NCBI RefSeq assembly: GCF_012849095.1 | Contig: NZ_CP051680.1 | Location: 3,374,501-3,438,500, forward strand | Direction of reading: 5' to 3' | Origin: Cohnella herbarum | Lineage (GTDB): Bacteria; Bacillota; Bacilli; Paenibacillales; Paenibacillaceae | Length of the DNA: 64,000 nucleotides | In this document: piece after piece, positions 7,759-16,268 of the stretch | Layout of the letters: every line of letters starts with the position of its first letter | Numbering within the stretch: the stretch's first letter is position 1 | Translations under genes and position numbers: made by a program | Notes under the pieces: model-generated | What the model saw: the letters and a program-made list of their open reading frames with translations, nothing else | What the model was told of the DNA's origin: nothing | Database searches by the model: none

Positions 7759-10506
7759 TTATACCGCCAACGTTCCGTTCCAGCCGGTCGATGTTCCTTT
7801 TTGGTAATACTCGTCGCACAGGAAAAAGTACAACTTCGCGGCTTTGTCCAACCGATTCTGCTTAATGACTTCGACGAAGGTTTCCCTCGCATCGTAGAAG
7901 CGGCCCTCTTGGCAAAGCATTAGCCCCCGCTCGAACAACACTTTCGTCCGATCCTTGGCTTGACGAAGCTGCTCGGAATCGCCTTCGTAGATGTCAAAGA
8001 GCTCTATCGCCGCATCCTGTCCCTCCGGCGTAATGCGCCCAAGCGAACGGTGGCGGAATCTCTCCGGCTCTCTGAGCTGTTCGAACAAATCTTTCGTCAC
8101 GAGCACGGAAGCTCCCAAATCCTCGGATAACTTCTCCAGCGTCGCCGTCAGATGAACGTCGTCCGAGATCACGTTTCCTTCCCAGCGGCGTTCTTCGCCG
8201 ATAATCCCCATCATGAGCGGACCTCTATGAATCGCGATGCCGATATCGACGGGAACGTAACCCGCGCGACGGCGTCCGGCGTTATATTCCGATAGTTCCT
8301 GGCGAATGGCGATTGCCGCTCTTAACGCTTCCTCCGCGTATCCGGGGAATAACGCCATGAAACCCGCGCCGAGGTACTTGCTAATCAAGCCGTCTTCTTT
8401 ACGGACAAGAGGGCCGAACCTCCGCAAGAACGAATTCATGAAATTGAAATTTTCCATCGGAGACAGCGTCTGCGATAACCTTCGGAACCCTCTTAAGTTA
8501 GCTACCATGACCGACATGTCTTGCTGCACCTGATCGCCTAAGCGGATATCCAGAATGCCTTTCTTTCCTAACGATTTGAAAAACTGCTGAGGAACGAACC
8601 GGTAAGAAGCTTCCGAGAACAGCGTAATGTCGGCGATATATTGCCTTATGTATTTGGCCATCCGGTTAAACTGCTCTCCCAGATCTCCTACCTCGTCGCG
8701 ACTTTTGACGCTTACTTCGACATCCCAGTTTCCGTCCGCCATTTCCATCACGCTGCGACGCAATTTACGTACCGTCGACAGCATGAAGAACGTACCCGCG
8801 AAAATAACGATCAGCAAGACGGAAGTTATGATCACGATATTTTTGAGGATACTCTGATAAATTTTCTGATTCGCCTGATAGAGAACGCTCAAATCCCGGC
8901 CCGTCTCGTAAATCCCCACGACTTCGTGTTTACTGTTGAACACGGGACCCATGGCGTACATCCATTTGCCGTTCGCGTCTTCCCATTGACCGGTACGGAT
9001 AACGCCCGATTTACGCACCTCTTCGTTCTCCTCGTTCATTTCGAACGGTTTGAACATATTAACGCCGTCATCGTCGTCCATGATAATGTAGAGCTGATTA
9101 TCGTCGTATTTGTACAAAGTGCTGTATAAACCTTGCCGGTTGGCCTCTTGCTCGCCTTCGAACAAGAAACTCATTTTATCGCGAATGTTCTCGTAATCTT
9201 CGTTCCGATAATCTTCCGGAGAACGTAGTCTCTCCAATCCGTCTCCGTCTATGAGCTGTTGCCCGTTGCGCGCTAAGATCGACAACTCTCTCTGCATTTC
9301 ATCTTCCATTCTCGCCGAGAAGCTATTATAGATGAAGTTAGAGAGGAGCAGCATACTGACGACGATAACCGGAACGGTAACAATCAATTGTTTGAAAAAG
9401 AGCGAGAACTTGCGATTCATCACGTGTTTGTATACGAGATACAGAGATAGCGCGAGCAACAATAACCCCGCGATTCCCGCGCCCCAATTCAACCACCCGC
9501 TCAGCAGCAACCCTTTTTGATAACCGACTTGAGATAGAACGCCGGATAGACGGTGCTGCGTGTCATAGATCAATATCCGGTCGTTCAGCACGACCGCGTA
9601 CCCTCCGTTGCCCGTAGGGAGCACGTCCATCATTTCATAACTTTCCAAGCCCGGTACCGACTTGACGATCGAAGCCTCGCTTAGCAGAACGTTTATGTAT
9701 TTGTTTCCAGGCTCCATGATCGTAACGGAATTCAGCAGCCGGTCTATGAAGAGCAATTTACCTTCCGCGTCGATCGTCAGCCGTTCGGGGAAATTTTTGC
9801 GGGTGCGGTCCATACTGGAAAGAGGGTAAACGATTTCGCTCGCACCCTTCTCCGTAACTTGGAAAATCCCCCCGCGTTTCGTCGTGTAATAGATTTTGCC
9901 GGGCTGGGTCCCTTTGATCTCCGACAAGTAACGGTGTTCCGGCAACGGGAACGAGAAAGCCTCTTCCGGCTGACCTCCGGAAAGAGGAAGCTGCATGAGG
10001 GATACTTTCTCCGGCGTCGTAATGAAGAAGCTCAGGATATCCCCCTCTACTTGCAAACCTTTCAATTGGCCGATCCTTTTGCTGGAACCGTTTCCTTTCC
10101 ACTCGTATAGAACTTCCGGGGATTTCCCTTTCTCGTCGTACCGAATGATCTGCTCGCTCTGTACGATCAAGCCGTAGGAATCCAACACCGTGTCTAACAC
10201 GATGGTCGCATTGGAGCCGTCGACGACGGCCTCCGTATAATCCCGACGCGATTCCCCGCCGTTATTGCCGTGACGGATTTCCGCTTCTACTTTCCCTTCC
10301 GGGGATAGACGCAGGATCTCCTGTTTCGATTGACCGATGACAACGAGCGATGGAGCTTTCGCTTCGGCTACCCGCGATAAGTTCTCCAAAGAAACCTGCG
10401 TGTTCCATGGACCTGACGACAATCCGCCGTTCGCCTGAATCCGAAAGGCGAATAACCCCGTCACCCCAAGCGCGATGAGCAGCAATAACACCGAAAGCTT
10501 CTTCAT
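7759..10506 (-). CDS. Membrane sensor with propeller, HAMP and degenerate class III adenylate/guanylate cyclase-like domain
   Basis: 915 residues. Order: N-terminal signal/TM segment (5-22), a beta-propeller-like extracytoplasmic region (about 30-335), two TM helices (about 342-365 and 375-398), an extracytoplasmic sensor loop (about 400-550), a TM helix (about 555-580), HAMP (580-632), a class III cyclase homology domain (about 655-830) and a short TPR-like tail. In the cyclase domain both metal-binding Asp are replaced: the FADIRGF position reads VANLRGF (N670) and the LGD position reads LGAGFM (A714). The N-x-x-x-R transition-state motif reads DVHLTATL. It is therefore probably a pseudo-cyclase. 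The ATG is preceded by AGAAGGTAGG. It heads the operon with the GNAT and HEAT/CNB genes. Confidence 0.8.
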   Translation of the reverse strand: MKKLSVLLLLIALGVTGLFAFRIQANGGLSSGPWNTQVSLENLSRVAEAKAPSLVVIGQSKQEILRLSPEGKVEAEIRHGNNGGESRRDYTEAVVDGSNATIVLDTVLDSYGLIVQSEQIIRYDEKGKSPEVLYEWKGNGSSKRIGQLKGLQVEGDILSFFITTPEKVSLMQLPLSGGQPEEAFSFPLPEHRYLSEIKGTQPGKIYYTTKRGGIFQVTEKGASEIVYPLSSMDRTRKNFPERLTIDAEGKLLFIDRLLNSVTIMEPGNKYINVLLSEASIVKSVPGLESYEMMDVLPTGNGGYAVVLNDRILIYDTQHRLSGVLSQVGYQKGLLLSGWLNWGAGIAGLLLLALSLYLVYKHVMNRKFSLFFKQLIVTVPVIVVSMLLLSNFIYNSFSARMEDEMQRELSILARNGQQLIDGDGLERLRSPEDYRNEDYENIRDKMSFLFEGEQEANRQGLYSTLYKYDDNQLYIIMDDDDGVNMFKPFEMNEENEEVRKSGVIRTGQWEDANGKWMYAMGPVFNSKHEVVGIYETGRDLSVLYQANQKIYQSILKNIVIITSVLLIVIFAGTFFMLSTVRKLRRSVMEMADGNWDVEVSVKSRDEVGDLGEQFNRMAKYIRQYIADITLFSEASYRFVPQQFFKSLGKKGILDIRLGDQVQQDMSVMVANLRGFRRLSQTLSPMENFNFMNSFLRRFGPLVRKEDGLISKYLGAGFMALFPGYAEEALRAAIAIRQELSEYNAGRRRAGYVPVDIGIAIHRGPLMMGIIGEERRWEGNVISDDVHLTATLEKLSEDLGASVLVTKDLFEQLREPERFRHRSLGRITPEGQDAAIELFDIYEGDSEQLRQAKDRTKVLFERGLMLCQEGRFYDARETFVEVIKQNRLDKAAKLYFFLCDEYYQKGTSTGWNGTLAV

Positions 10507-10656
10507 ATTATCCTACCTTCTTTTTTGGCATGTGCTTAAAGAGGTTGTTCCAAAAGTCCAATTTAGAACACGCACTTAATGCCTTCTCCGTCTGCCAACC
10601 TGTTATTTCCATGGTACTATAATCCACGACATTTTACACCCTTTTTCCCAGATAAA

Positions 10657-10685
10657 ATGACATTTTTCGGGTTATGTTGTAGTAT
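10657..10685 (+). promoter_or_regulatory. Candidate sigma-A promoter for the DUF4280-MORN operon
   Basis: ATGACA (10657-10662), a 17-bp spacer and TAGTAT (10680-10685) lie about 70 bp upstream of the DUF4280 start. The -35 matches 5 of 6 consensus bases and the -10 matches 4 of 6. The 250-bp space is shared with the divergent cyclase-like gene, whose promoter I could not assign. Confidence 0.4.
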
Positions 10686-10756
10686 GGAATAGATAGATTT
10701 GGAACGGTTAAATATCGGATCAACCGGGCGGATAAAGCCCATAGGAGGACGTTTAA

Positions 10757-11143
10757 ATGGGTCAACTCGTTTGCGGCGGAGCCACGCTGCAATGCTCATT
10801 CGGCCTAGCGCCCGGCATGCTTAACGTGCTTCCGATTAATCGGACGATGACGGCCATGCCGATCGCCAACATTATGGACAATAAACCGTTCGTCAATATC
10901 GCGCCGTTCGGAATGTGCAACTCCATGGCCAACCCGGCCGTCGCTTCCGCTACCGCCGCTGCTCTTGGAGCACTGACTCCGATGCCTTGCACGCCCGTAA
11001 CGGCCGCGCCTTGGGCCCCGGGATCGCCGACCGTGCTCGTGGCCAACATGCCCGCGTTGAACAACTCTTCCAAATGCATGTGCAATTTCGGCGGCGTCAT
11101 ACAGATCGTTAATCCTGGACAAGTTACGATTCAGGTGCCATAA
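10757..11143 (+). CDS. DUF4280 (PAAR-like) protein, probable eCIS spike-tip
   Basis: 128 residues starting MGQLVCGGATLQCSFG, matching the DUF4280/PAAR-like family used as the sharp tip on contractile injection spikes. Conserved Cys residues (C6, C13, one in GMCNS, one in MPCTP and the pair in SKCMCNFGG) could bind a metal, as in PAAR tips. It is short, Gly/Pro/Ala rich, and has no signal peptide or TM helix. The RBS AGGAGG is strong. It is the only PAAR-like gene in the window, so it most likely caps the spike encoded at 24213. It is divergently placed and coupled to a membrane-anchored MORN protein. Confidence 0.85.
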   Translation: MGQLVCGGATLQCSFGLAPGMLNVLPINRTMTAMPIANIMDNKPFVNIAPFGMCNSMANPAVASATAAALGALTPMPCTPVTAAPWAPGSPTVLVANMPALNNSSKCMCNFGGVIQIVNPGQVTIQVP

Positions 11144-11144
11144 G

Positions 11145-13067
11145 ATGATAGAGGCGATATTAAAACCGTTTATTGCACCGGTCAAACGCATGGTCATCAT
11201 GCCGCTCAAGCGAGCGAAATCGCTTCCCAAGCTCCTCATCAGATGGTTAGTCAAGTGGATGAGAAGCATCATGGGCGGGAAACTCCGCTCTCTGGACAAC
11301 TATTGGAAAATAGGAACGTTCTACATAGCCAAGAAACTATTCGTCATCATTCTTATTCTTACGTTAGTCATCGTTTACTTCGGATTCATCAAACCTCCCA
11401 AGTTCGTGGACAAATGGTTCGCCCGAACTCCTAAGATCGAAGCTTCGGCCGCCATGGCGAAGGGGTTTAACGGACAAGCGAAAATTACGGACGAAGCCGG
11501 CAATCTCGTCTATCAAGGCCCTCTGGAGAACGGACAATATTCCGGGGCCGGTAAGCTGTTCGCGCCGGACGGGACGCTACTCTATATCGGCGACTTCAGC
11601 CAAGGCTTAAAAGCGGGCAAAGGCGAGCAATACGACGAGAAAGGCCTCTTGCTCTACCGCGGCGAATTCGCCGCGGATCAGTATGCGGGCAAAGGAACGC
11701 TGTTTAAGCCGGATGGGACGGTGCTGTACGAAGGAGCGTTCGTCGGCGGGAAATACGAGGGCGACGGAACGTTATATCTAGCGGATGGCGTGCCTCGGTA
11801 TACCGGAGCTTTCGTCGCCGGAGGTTATCAAGGGACAGGCAAGCTGTTCAACGATAACGGCAAACTCGTCTACGAAGGCGGATTTAACGGAGGGAAATAC
11901 GAGGGGCCGGGTAAGCTCTACAGGGAAGACGGTTCTTTGCAGTTCGAAGGACAATTCCTTGGGGGCGTCTTGTCCGGGGAAGGAATCGAATACTTCCCTT
12001 CGGGCGTCGCGAAGTACAAAGGCGCTTTCCTGCTCGGCAACTATCACGGCGTCGGCTCGCTTATGAACGAGCAAGGGGTCGCCTTGTACGCCGGAAACTT
12101 CGTCGGCGGCAAGAAAGACGGAGAAGGGCAAGCGTTTAACGCCGAGGGAATCGCGTTATACACCGGCAAGTTCAAGGCCGATAAATACGAAGGCGTCGGC
12201 TCGCTTCTCGACGCGGACGGAGGAACGATCTACAAAGGTTATTTCCGCGGCGGAGACATTTATCTGCAAGGATTTTTAGCGATTACGCTGCCGAAGCTGC
12301 AAGAGCTGCTCGGGGCGCCCGATGCGCCTCCCGTCGAAGAAGAAACCGTCCTTCCGGAGGAAATTGGAACGCCTACCGAGGAAACGCTCCCCGAGGAATC
12401 GGGGACAAGCACCGAACCGAGTGCGACAGGCGAAGCTGGCACCGTAACGGAAACGGGTTCCGGAACAGGAACCGCACCGGGATCCGGTTCGGAACAGACG
12501 ACGGATGCCGGGAAGGGTTCCCCGACAGGAGAAGCTACAGGTACGGATTCCGCTACCGAGACTCCAAAGTCGGTCGAGGCCGCTACCGGATCGGGAGAAG
12601 CGACAGGTTCATCGGACAAACCGGAGTCCGCCACCACGCCAACGGACACGCCATCGCCGACGCCATCGCCGACGACTGCTCCCGAGGCCGCAGACGCGAA
12701 GAAATCGGCGGCTAAGAAAATCAAAGTGTTGCCGCCGTTACCCGATGCAACCGAGTTGCTTCCCGAAGAGATCATCCCGCCGGCGCTGCCTCTGGACTTT
12801 ACTTATTCCGCCCACCAGTTGTCATTCAAGCTGAAGGCCGACGAGGACAATCCCGAAGCTTACGCCGTTACCGAGATCAACACTTGGAATAAGGCGGTAC
12901 TCTTGCAACTGGCGGAAGCCATTAAGAAGAGTAAAATTAGAGGAATTAAAGAAACGCTTCAAGGCGATAAATACGAGATGGCTTACAGTTGGAACGATTC
13001 CTTGTATATTTTCACCTATAACAAGGATGTTCCGGTTAGACTTTCCGTAAGCGCGTTGGCTAAATAA
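11145..13067 (+). CDS. Membrane-anchored MORN-repeat protein
   Basis: 640 residues. The start ATG is one base after the DUF4280 stop, indicating translational coupling. The N-terminus is basic (about 1-60) and precedes one TM helix (about 65-85). About 11 MORN-type repeats of 23 residues follow (about 110-375; pattern Y-x-G-x-F-x-x-G-x-Y-x-G-x-G-x-L). A Thr/Glu/Gly/Ser/Pro-rich linker (about 395-525) leads to a compact C-terminal domain (about 535-640). MORN arrays are known as membrane- or protein-docking rods; the exact partner here is unknown. Because it is coupled to the spike-tip-like gene, it may dock or chaperone the particle at the envelope, but that is inference. The exterior/interior orientation is not settled. 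Confidence 0.8.
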   Translation: MIEAILKPFIAPVKRMVIMPLKRAKSLPKLLIRWLVKWMRSIMGGKLRSLDNYWKIGTFYIAKKLFVIILILTLVIVYFGFIKPPKFVDKWFARTPKIEASAAMAKGFNGQAKITDEAGNLVYQGPLENGQYSGAGKLFAPDGTLLYIGDFSQGLKAGKGEQYDEKGLLLYRGEFAADQYAGKGTLFKPDGTVLYEGAFVGGKYEGDGTLYLADGVPRYTGAFVAGGYQGTGKLFNDNGKLVYEGGFNGGKYEGPGKLYREDGSLQFEGQFLGGVLSGEGIEYFPSGVAKYKGAFLLGNYHGVGSLMNEQGVALYAGNFVGGKKDGEGQAFNAEGIALYTGKFKADKYEGVGSLLDADGGTIYKGYFRGGDIYLQGFLAITLPKLQELLGAPDAPPVEEETVLPEEIGTPTEETLPEESGTSTEPSATGEAGTVTETGSGTGTAPGSGSEQTTDAGKGSPTGEATGTDSATETPKSVEAATGSGEATGSSDKPESATTPTDTPSPTPSPTTAPEAADAKKSAAKKIKVLPPLPDATELLPEEIIPPALPLDFTYSAHQLSFKLKADEDNPEAYAVTEINTWNKAVLLQLAEAIKKSKIRGIKETLQGDKYEMAYSWNDSLYIFTYNKDVPVRLSVSALAK

Positions 13068-13082
13068 ATTACCCATTATTCG

Positions 13083-13120
13083 ATAGAGGCTGCGCATGGC
13101 AGCCTCTATGTTGTTCATAT
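13083..13120 (+). terminator. Rho-independent terminator after the MORN gene
   Basis: A perfect 11-bp stem ATAGAGGCTGC / GCAGCCTCTAT (13083-13093 and 13099-13109) with a 5-base loop is followed by a T-rich stretch (GTTGTTCATATTCTTCTT). It starts 15 bases after the stop codon and closes the DUF4280-MORN operon. Confidence 0.85.
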
Positions 13121-13327
13121 TCTTCTTCCCATGAATCGTTCGTTAGCAAAATGATAGATTTCGATTAGGTTGAAAAATGACGCAACGACCTTCCGACGGC
13201 ATCTTCCCCCGATTTTCCGCCACTTTTTCCATTCGACTCTCATAGGAACATCTGACGTTATTAGACGGATTAACTCGAGTGCCCCCGCTTTCGATTAAAC
13301 CAGTCATTATCCAACAAAATAACACCG

Positions 13328-13354
13328 TTGCCACATTTTTACTTTAGATATAAC
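13328..13354 (+). promoter_or_regulatory. Weak candidate promoter for the acidic protein gene
   Basis: TTGCCA (13328-13333) and TATAAC (13349-13354) are separated by 15 bp, shorter than the usual 17. A small GGGGA/TCCCC hairpin follows before the start codon. The rest of 13121-13406 shows no gene I can support; the minus-strand frame there has no ribosome site. Confidence 0.3.
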
Positions 13355-13406
13355 GTTGATGTTAGGGGATTGTCCCCCCTATCATGGACCCCGGGAGGTA
13401 TTATCG

Positions 13407-13727
13407 ATGGATGCGGAAGAAGTAGTAGCAGTTGAGGGATTGGAAGCGGATGCAGAAGTTGAAGCCGTAGCAGAAGAGGTAGAAGCTGCCGCTGAGGAAG
13501 TCGAGGTTGTCGCTGAGGAAGCTGAAGTCGTAGAAGCTAGCGCCGACGCGGAACAATCCGCCGAAGAAGCTTCCGAAGAAGTATCCGCGGAAGCCGAGGA
13601 AGAAGCAGCCGAAGCCGAAGTAGCTGAAGTTACTGCCGAAGCCGAGGCGGACGAGCCTGCCCTAGCCGAAGTGGCCGCGCATGAACCAGAGGCTTCCGAA
13701 GAAGAGTCGGAGTCCGTAGCGGACTAA
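13407..13727 (+). CDS. Small highly acidic Glu/Ala/Val-rich protein of unknown function
   Basis: 106 residues from the ATG preceded by GGGAGG at ideal spacing; an upstream in-frame ATG at 13356 has no ribosome site. The protein is almost entirely Glu, Ala, Val, Ser and Asp in loose EAEE/EVAE repeats, with no TM or signal segment and essentially no basic residues until a single His near the end. I do not recognise a family. Composition suggests a disordered or single-helix acidic protein. It has its own candidate promoter and terminator, between the MORN operon and the convergent end of the eCIS cluster. Confidence 0.65.
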   Translation: MDAEEVVAVEGLEADAEVEAVAEEVEAAAEEVEVVAEEAEVVEASADAEQSAEEASEEVSAEAEEEAAEAEVAEVTAEAEADEPALAEVAAHEPEASEEESESVAD

Positions 13728-13748
13728 TTCCTTTAATCCGATTGATCG

Positions 13749-13796
13749 AAGGGGCTTTCCGATTAGGTCTTATAAGACCCAGCCGGAAAGCCCCTT
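13749..13796. terminator. Terminator hairpin between convergent acidic-protein and eCIS genes
   Basis: A perfect 13-bp stem AAGGGGCTTTCCG / CGGAAAGCCCCTT (13749-13761 and 13784-13796) encloses a second palindrome GGTCTTATAAGACC. On the plus strand it is followed by GATATTTAG. It lies between the acidic gene stop (13727) and the TPR gene stop (13829), so it can serve both directions, although neither side has a long T run. Confidence 0.75.
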
Positions 13797-13828
13797 GATA
13801 TTTAGTCTATCTCGCCCGAGTTAGCCGT

Positions 13829-14500
13829 TTAAGATCGGCTATGGTATAAGCTGCGAAGCGCCCATTTCCGCTCGTGGCGTCTCATGTACTTTGGTAAGGA
13901 ACGATAGAGGAGACGGCATTCCCGGAAAGCGTTGGCGGCCTCGCCCGGATTCCCTAAACTCGCATATACGATTCCAAGCCGATAATAGGCCTCGCAGGAA
14001 GAAGAGTTAACTTCTTTGAACTCCTGCAAGTAGGCAATCGCCTTAGCAGGATCCGACTTCGCGAACGATTCCGCAAGCCGTAAATACGGTTGCCCGTACT
14101 TGACTCTCGCGCTAATCGCAAGCGCCCTCTTCATCTCCCGTTCGCCTTCTTCAAGGCGACCTAGCGCAAGAGAACATGTTCCCTTGTCGCTCCAGTACTC
14201 TGCGGAATGGTCCATCTGATTCTCGATTCCCTGCAGAATCTCGCTGGCTTGGGTATACTTCTTACTTTCGATCAGCAACCGCGCCAGCTCCGATTTGGCC
14301 GATACGTCATGAGGGCTTAAGTGCAGCAGCCGCTTCCACTTCGCGATCGCGTTGCGCCTTCGGAAAGGACGAACCAAGCTAGGAGATAACCCGATAAATC
14401 GGCGTTCAAGCACATAGATGATTACGAGCAAAACCAATATCGCGACGAAAGGGCTCCCGAACAACCAAGTCAATCCGAGAAACAGCAATATTTTGCTCAT
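13829..14500 (-). CDS. Membrane-anchored TPR protein at the end of the eCIS cluster
   Basis: About 223 residues. The ATG at 14498-14500 places a hydrophobic stretch (about 3-32: ILLFLGLTWLFGS and AILVLLVIIYVL) at the N-terminus. A frame from TTG at 14533 is also possible; the ribosome site does not settle it. Residues 50-200 form four to five TPR-like helix pairs (DVSAKSELARLLIESKKY, AEYWSDKGTCSLALGRLEEG, EAYYRLGIVYASLGNPGEAA). TPR proteins act as protein-docking platforms. It lies 87 bp after the last clear eCIS gene on the same strand, so it is probably part of the cluster, but no eCIS core function is known for it. Confidence 0.65.
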   Translation of the reverse strand: MSKILLFLGLTWLFGSPFVAILVLLVIIYVLERRFIGLSPSLVRPFRRRNAIAKWKRLLHLSPHDVSAKSELARLLIESKKYTQASEILQGIENQMDHSAEYWSDKGTCSLALGRLEEGEREMKRALAISARVKYGQPYLRLAESFAKSDPAKAIAYLQEFKEVNSSSCEAYYRLGIVYASLGNPGEAANAFRECRLLYRSLPKYMRRHERKWALRSLYHSRS

Positions 14501-14587
14501 CGAACACCACGTCTCCATTTCCTCATCACTCAATGGTCGCGTTAGCCGTGATGTCTGACTATTAGAGGTTATTCAAAAAATCATCTT

Positions 14588-16246
14588 CTAGTTGTTCTCG
14601 GTTCCGGCCGCCGCTTCGTTTATCGCGGTTTCCACGTTCGAAACGATAACGTTCCCGCCATCCGCCAACTTCTTGAACGCCCACCAGCGGACTCGCAGCG
14701 AAGTCGCTTCCGTTGCCCCCGCCAGCTTCATTCCGATCCGGAAGCTGCCCTTATCGGGATAAATCAACGTTCCAAAAGTAATATTCGGCAGAACCGCCTC
14801 ATATTCCGTATCCTTGAAGACGTCAGCGGAGCCGAAGTACACTTTAGCCCCGCCCGAACCGACGGGAGCATTCGCATCCGGAATTTCCTCAAGCCCGACC
14901 ACGACCGTCACTTGACCTGCGCCGAGACCATGGACGATTTCCTCGCTGACGTAGTTTCGTTTGCCCCTCGAGAAAAACCGCATGCCCGACCGCTCTTGCG
15001 TATCCATCGTCACATCGATCGTTCCGGTAGCGATCTCGTCGTTAATCGCTTGCGGCTTAGGGATCCCCAGCTTAAAATCGAACGCGTTGCGTTCAGGATG
15101 GTAGACGACGTCAAGCGTAGGTTTGCTGCCGAATTCCAGTTCGTAAGCTTGCGACTCCGCATAGAAACGATGCAAGGACGAAGCCCGGTTATTGTGCGCG
15201 ATCTTATGCATGAGCGAAGCGTTAGGAATATATTCCCCATAGGGAACTCTCTCCACCTGTTCGATCATGTAAGTCGGTCCTAATTGAAGCAGTCCGATTT
15301 TCGCCAAGCAAACATTTCTATCCGCGTACCCTTCCGCCGCTTGATCCAAGGAGCGCTCGTACCAGTCTTTCAGAATGCGTTCGGCCACGGGCTGCTCGAT
15401 GATCTCTACGGAATGGCTGACGGTATGATCCAGCGGAATCCGATTGTCGCCGATGAACAGTTCAGTGGCTCCGGAATTCAAAACCAGCTTGCCGATCGTG
15501 CCCGGGCGGTCTTGCACCTTCACGCTATAGGAAAGACGATACTCCGTATCTTGCTTATCCCCCGGCTCCAGAAAGCGAACCTGGTTCCCTTCTTGATCCA
15601 ATGCATCGAAACCATCCGCCGCATACTCGAAAGCAATAGAAACGCGCGGAGTTTGCAATGTTTTCTCTACGACCAAGGTCACATCGACGACATCGCCCGG
15701 ATTGGCGTACTTAGGCATTCTCTGCGTGACGCGAACGTCGTTATCCTGATAGATCGTAACGATATCTTCCATCAGCCCGGAGTGCTCGAAGCTCAGCGGA
15801 GATGGCGCCTCTTCCTTCACGTACAGTCTGTAGCTTTCCAAGAAGCGATTATACTCGCTCGTCTCTTCGCCCCGTACGGAGGAATTGCCTACCGCGTGAA
15901 CGGGCTCGCGACCTTTTTCATCATACGCGACGTACAAATAAACGTTTTTCTTGTACTCGTTGTTCGTAAACCCGTCGATCATCGACAGCTTCAAGGTCAC
16001 GGGGGCCGGAACGACGATCTCTCTTCCCAAGTAATCGATCGCTACGCCCATCTCGACCGTAATCGTCTTGTCGTCGACAGGAACGACTTGCATGCCCGCG
16101 ACGACGCCGCTGCCGAACAATAACCGGTTCAACAATCTCCGCTTGTCGTTGAAATACTTCTGCTCCGATTCAAAATCCCGCACGGTCAGCAATTTTCCGT
16201 AAAAATACCTGTTCCTCTCGAATGGAAACATTCTTGCCTTTTTCAC
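14588..16246 (-). CDS. eCIS-associated structural protein (MFPFERNRYF family), role unknown
   Basis: 552 residues. The start is GTG (16244-16246) because GAGGAGGG lies six bases upstream; the ATG six codons later is alternative. The N-terminal signature FERNRYFYGKLLTVRDFE, followed by NDKRRLLNRLLFGSGVVAG, recurs in proteins from contractile-tail-like clusters. The central part (about 60-300) is beta-rich and Ig-like. The C-terminal third carries a beta-sandwich-like segment repeated in related structural proteins. It begins 22 bp after the propeller-gpI gene, in the same operon. Likely a baseplate-periphery or fibre-attachment component, by position only. Confidence 0.6.
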   Translation of the reverse strand: MKKARMFPFERNRYFYGKLLTVRDFESEQKYFNDKRRLLNRLLFGSGVVAGMQVVPVDDKTITVEMGVAIDYLGREIVVPAPVTLKLSMIDGFTNNEYKKNVYLYVAYDEKGREPVHAVGNSSVRGEETSEYNRFLESYRLYVKEEAPSPLSFEHSGLMEDIVTIYQDNDVRVTQRMPKYANPGDVVDVTLVVEKTLQTPRVSIAFEYAADGFDALDQEGNQVRFLEPGDKQDTEYRLSYSVKVQDRPGTIGKLVLNSGATELFIGDNRIPLDHTVSHSVEIIEQPVAERILKDWYERSLDQAAEGYADRNVCLAKIGLLQLGPTYMIEQVERVPYGEYIPNASLMHKIAHNNRASSLHRFYAESQAYELEFGSKPTLDVVYHPERNAFDFKLGIPKPQAINDEIATGTIDVTMDTQERSGMRFFSRGKRNYVSEEIVHGLGAGQVTVVVGLEEIPDANAPVGSGGAKVYFGSADVFKDTEYEAVLPNITFGTLIYPDKGSFRIGMKLAGATEATSLRVRWWAFKKLADGGNVIVSNVETAINEAAAGTENN

Positions 16247-16268
16247 CGGAAACCCTCCTCTTTCATCG

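Noticed and set aside
7759..10506. Active adenylate cyclase
   Set aside because: Both metal-binding Asp and the Asn/Arg pair are replaced, so I call it cyclase-like only.
13143..13334. 63-residue minus-strand gene
   Set aside because: No ribosome site, no recognisable domain, lies in the leader of the acidic gene.
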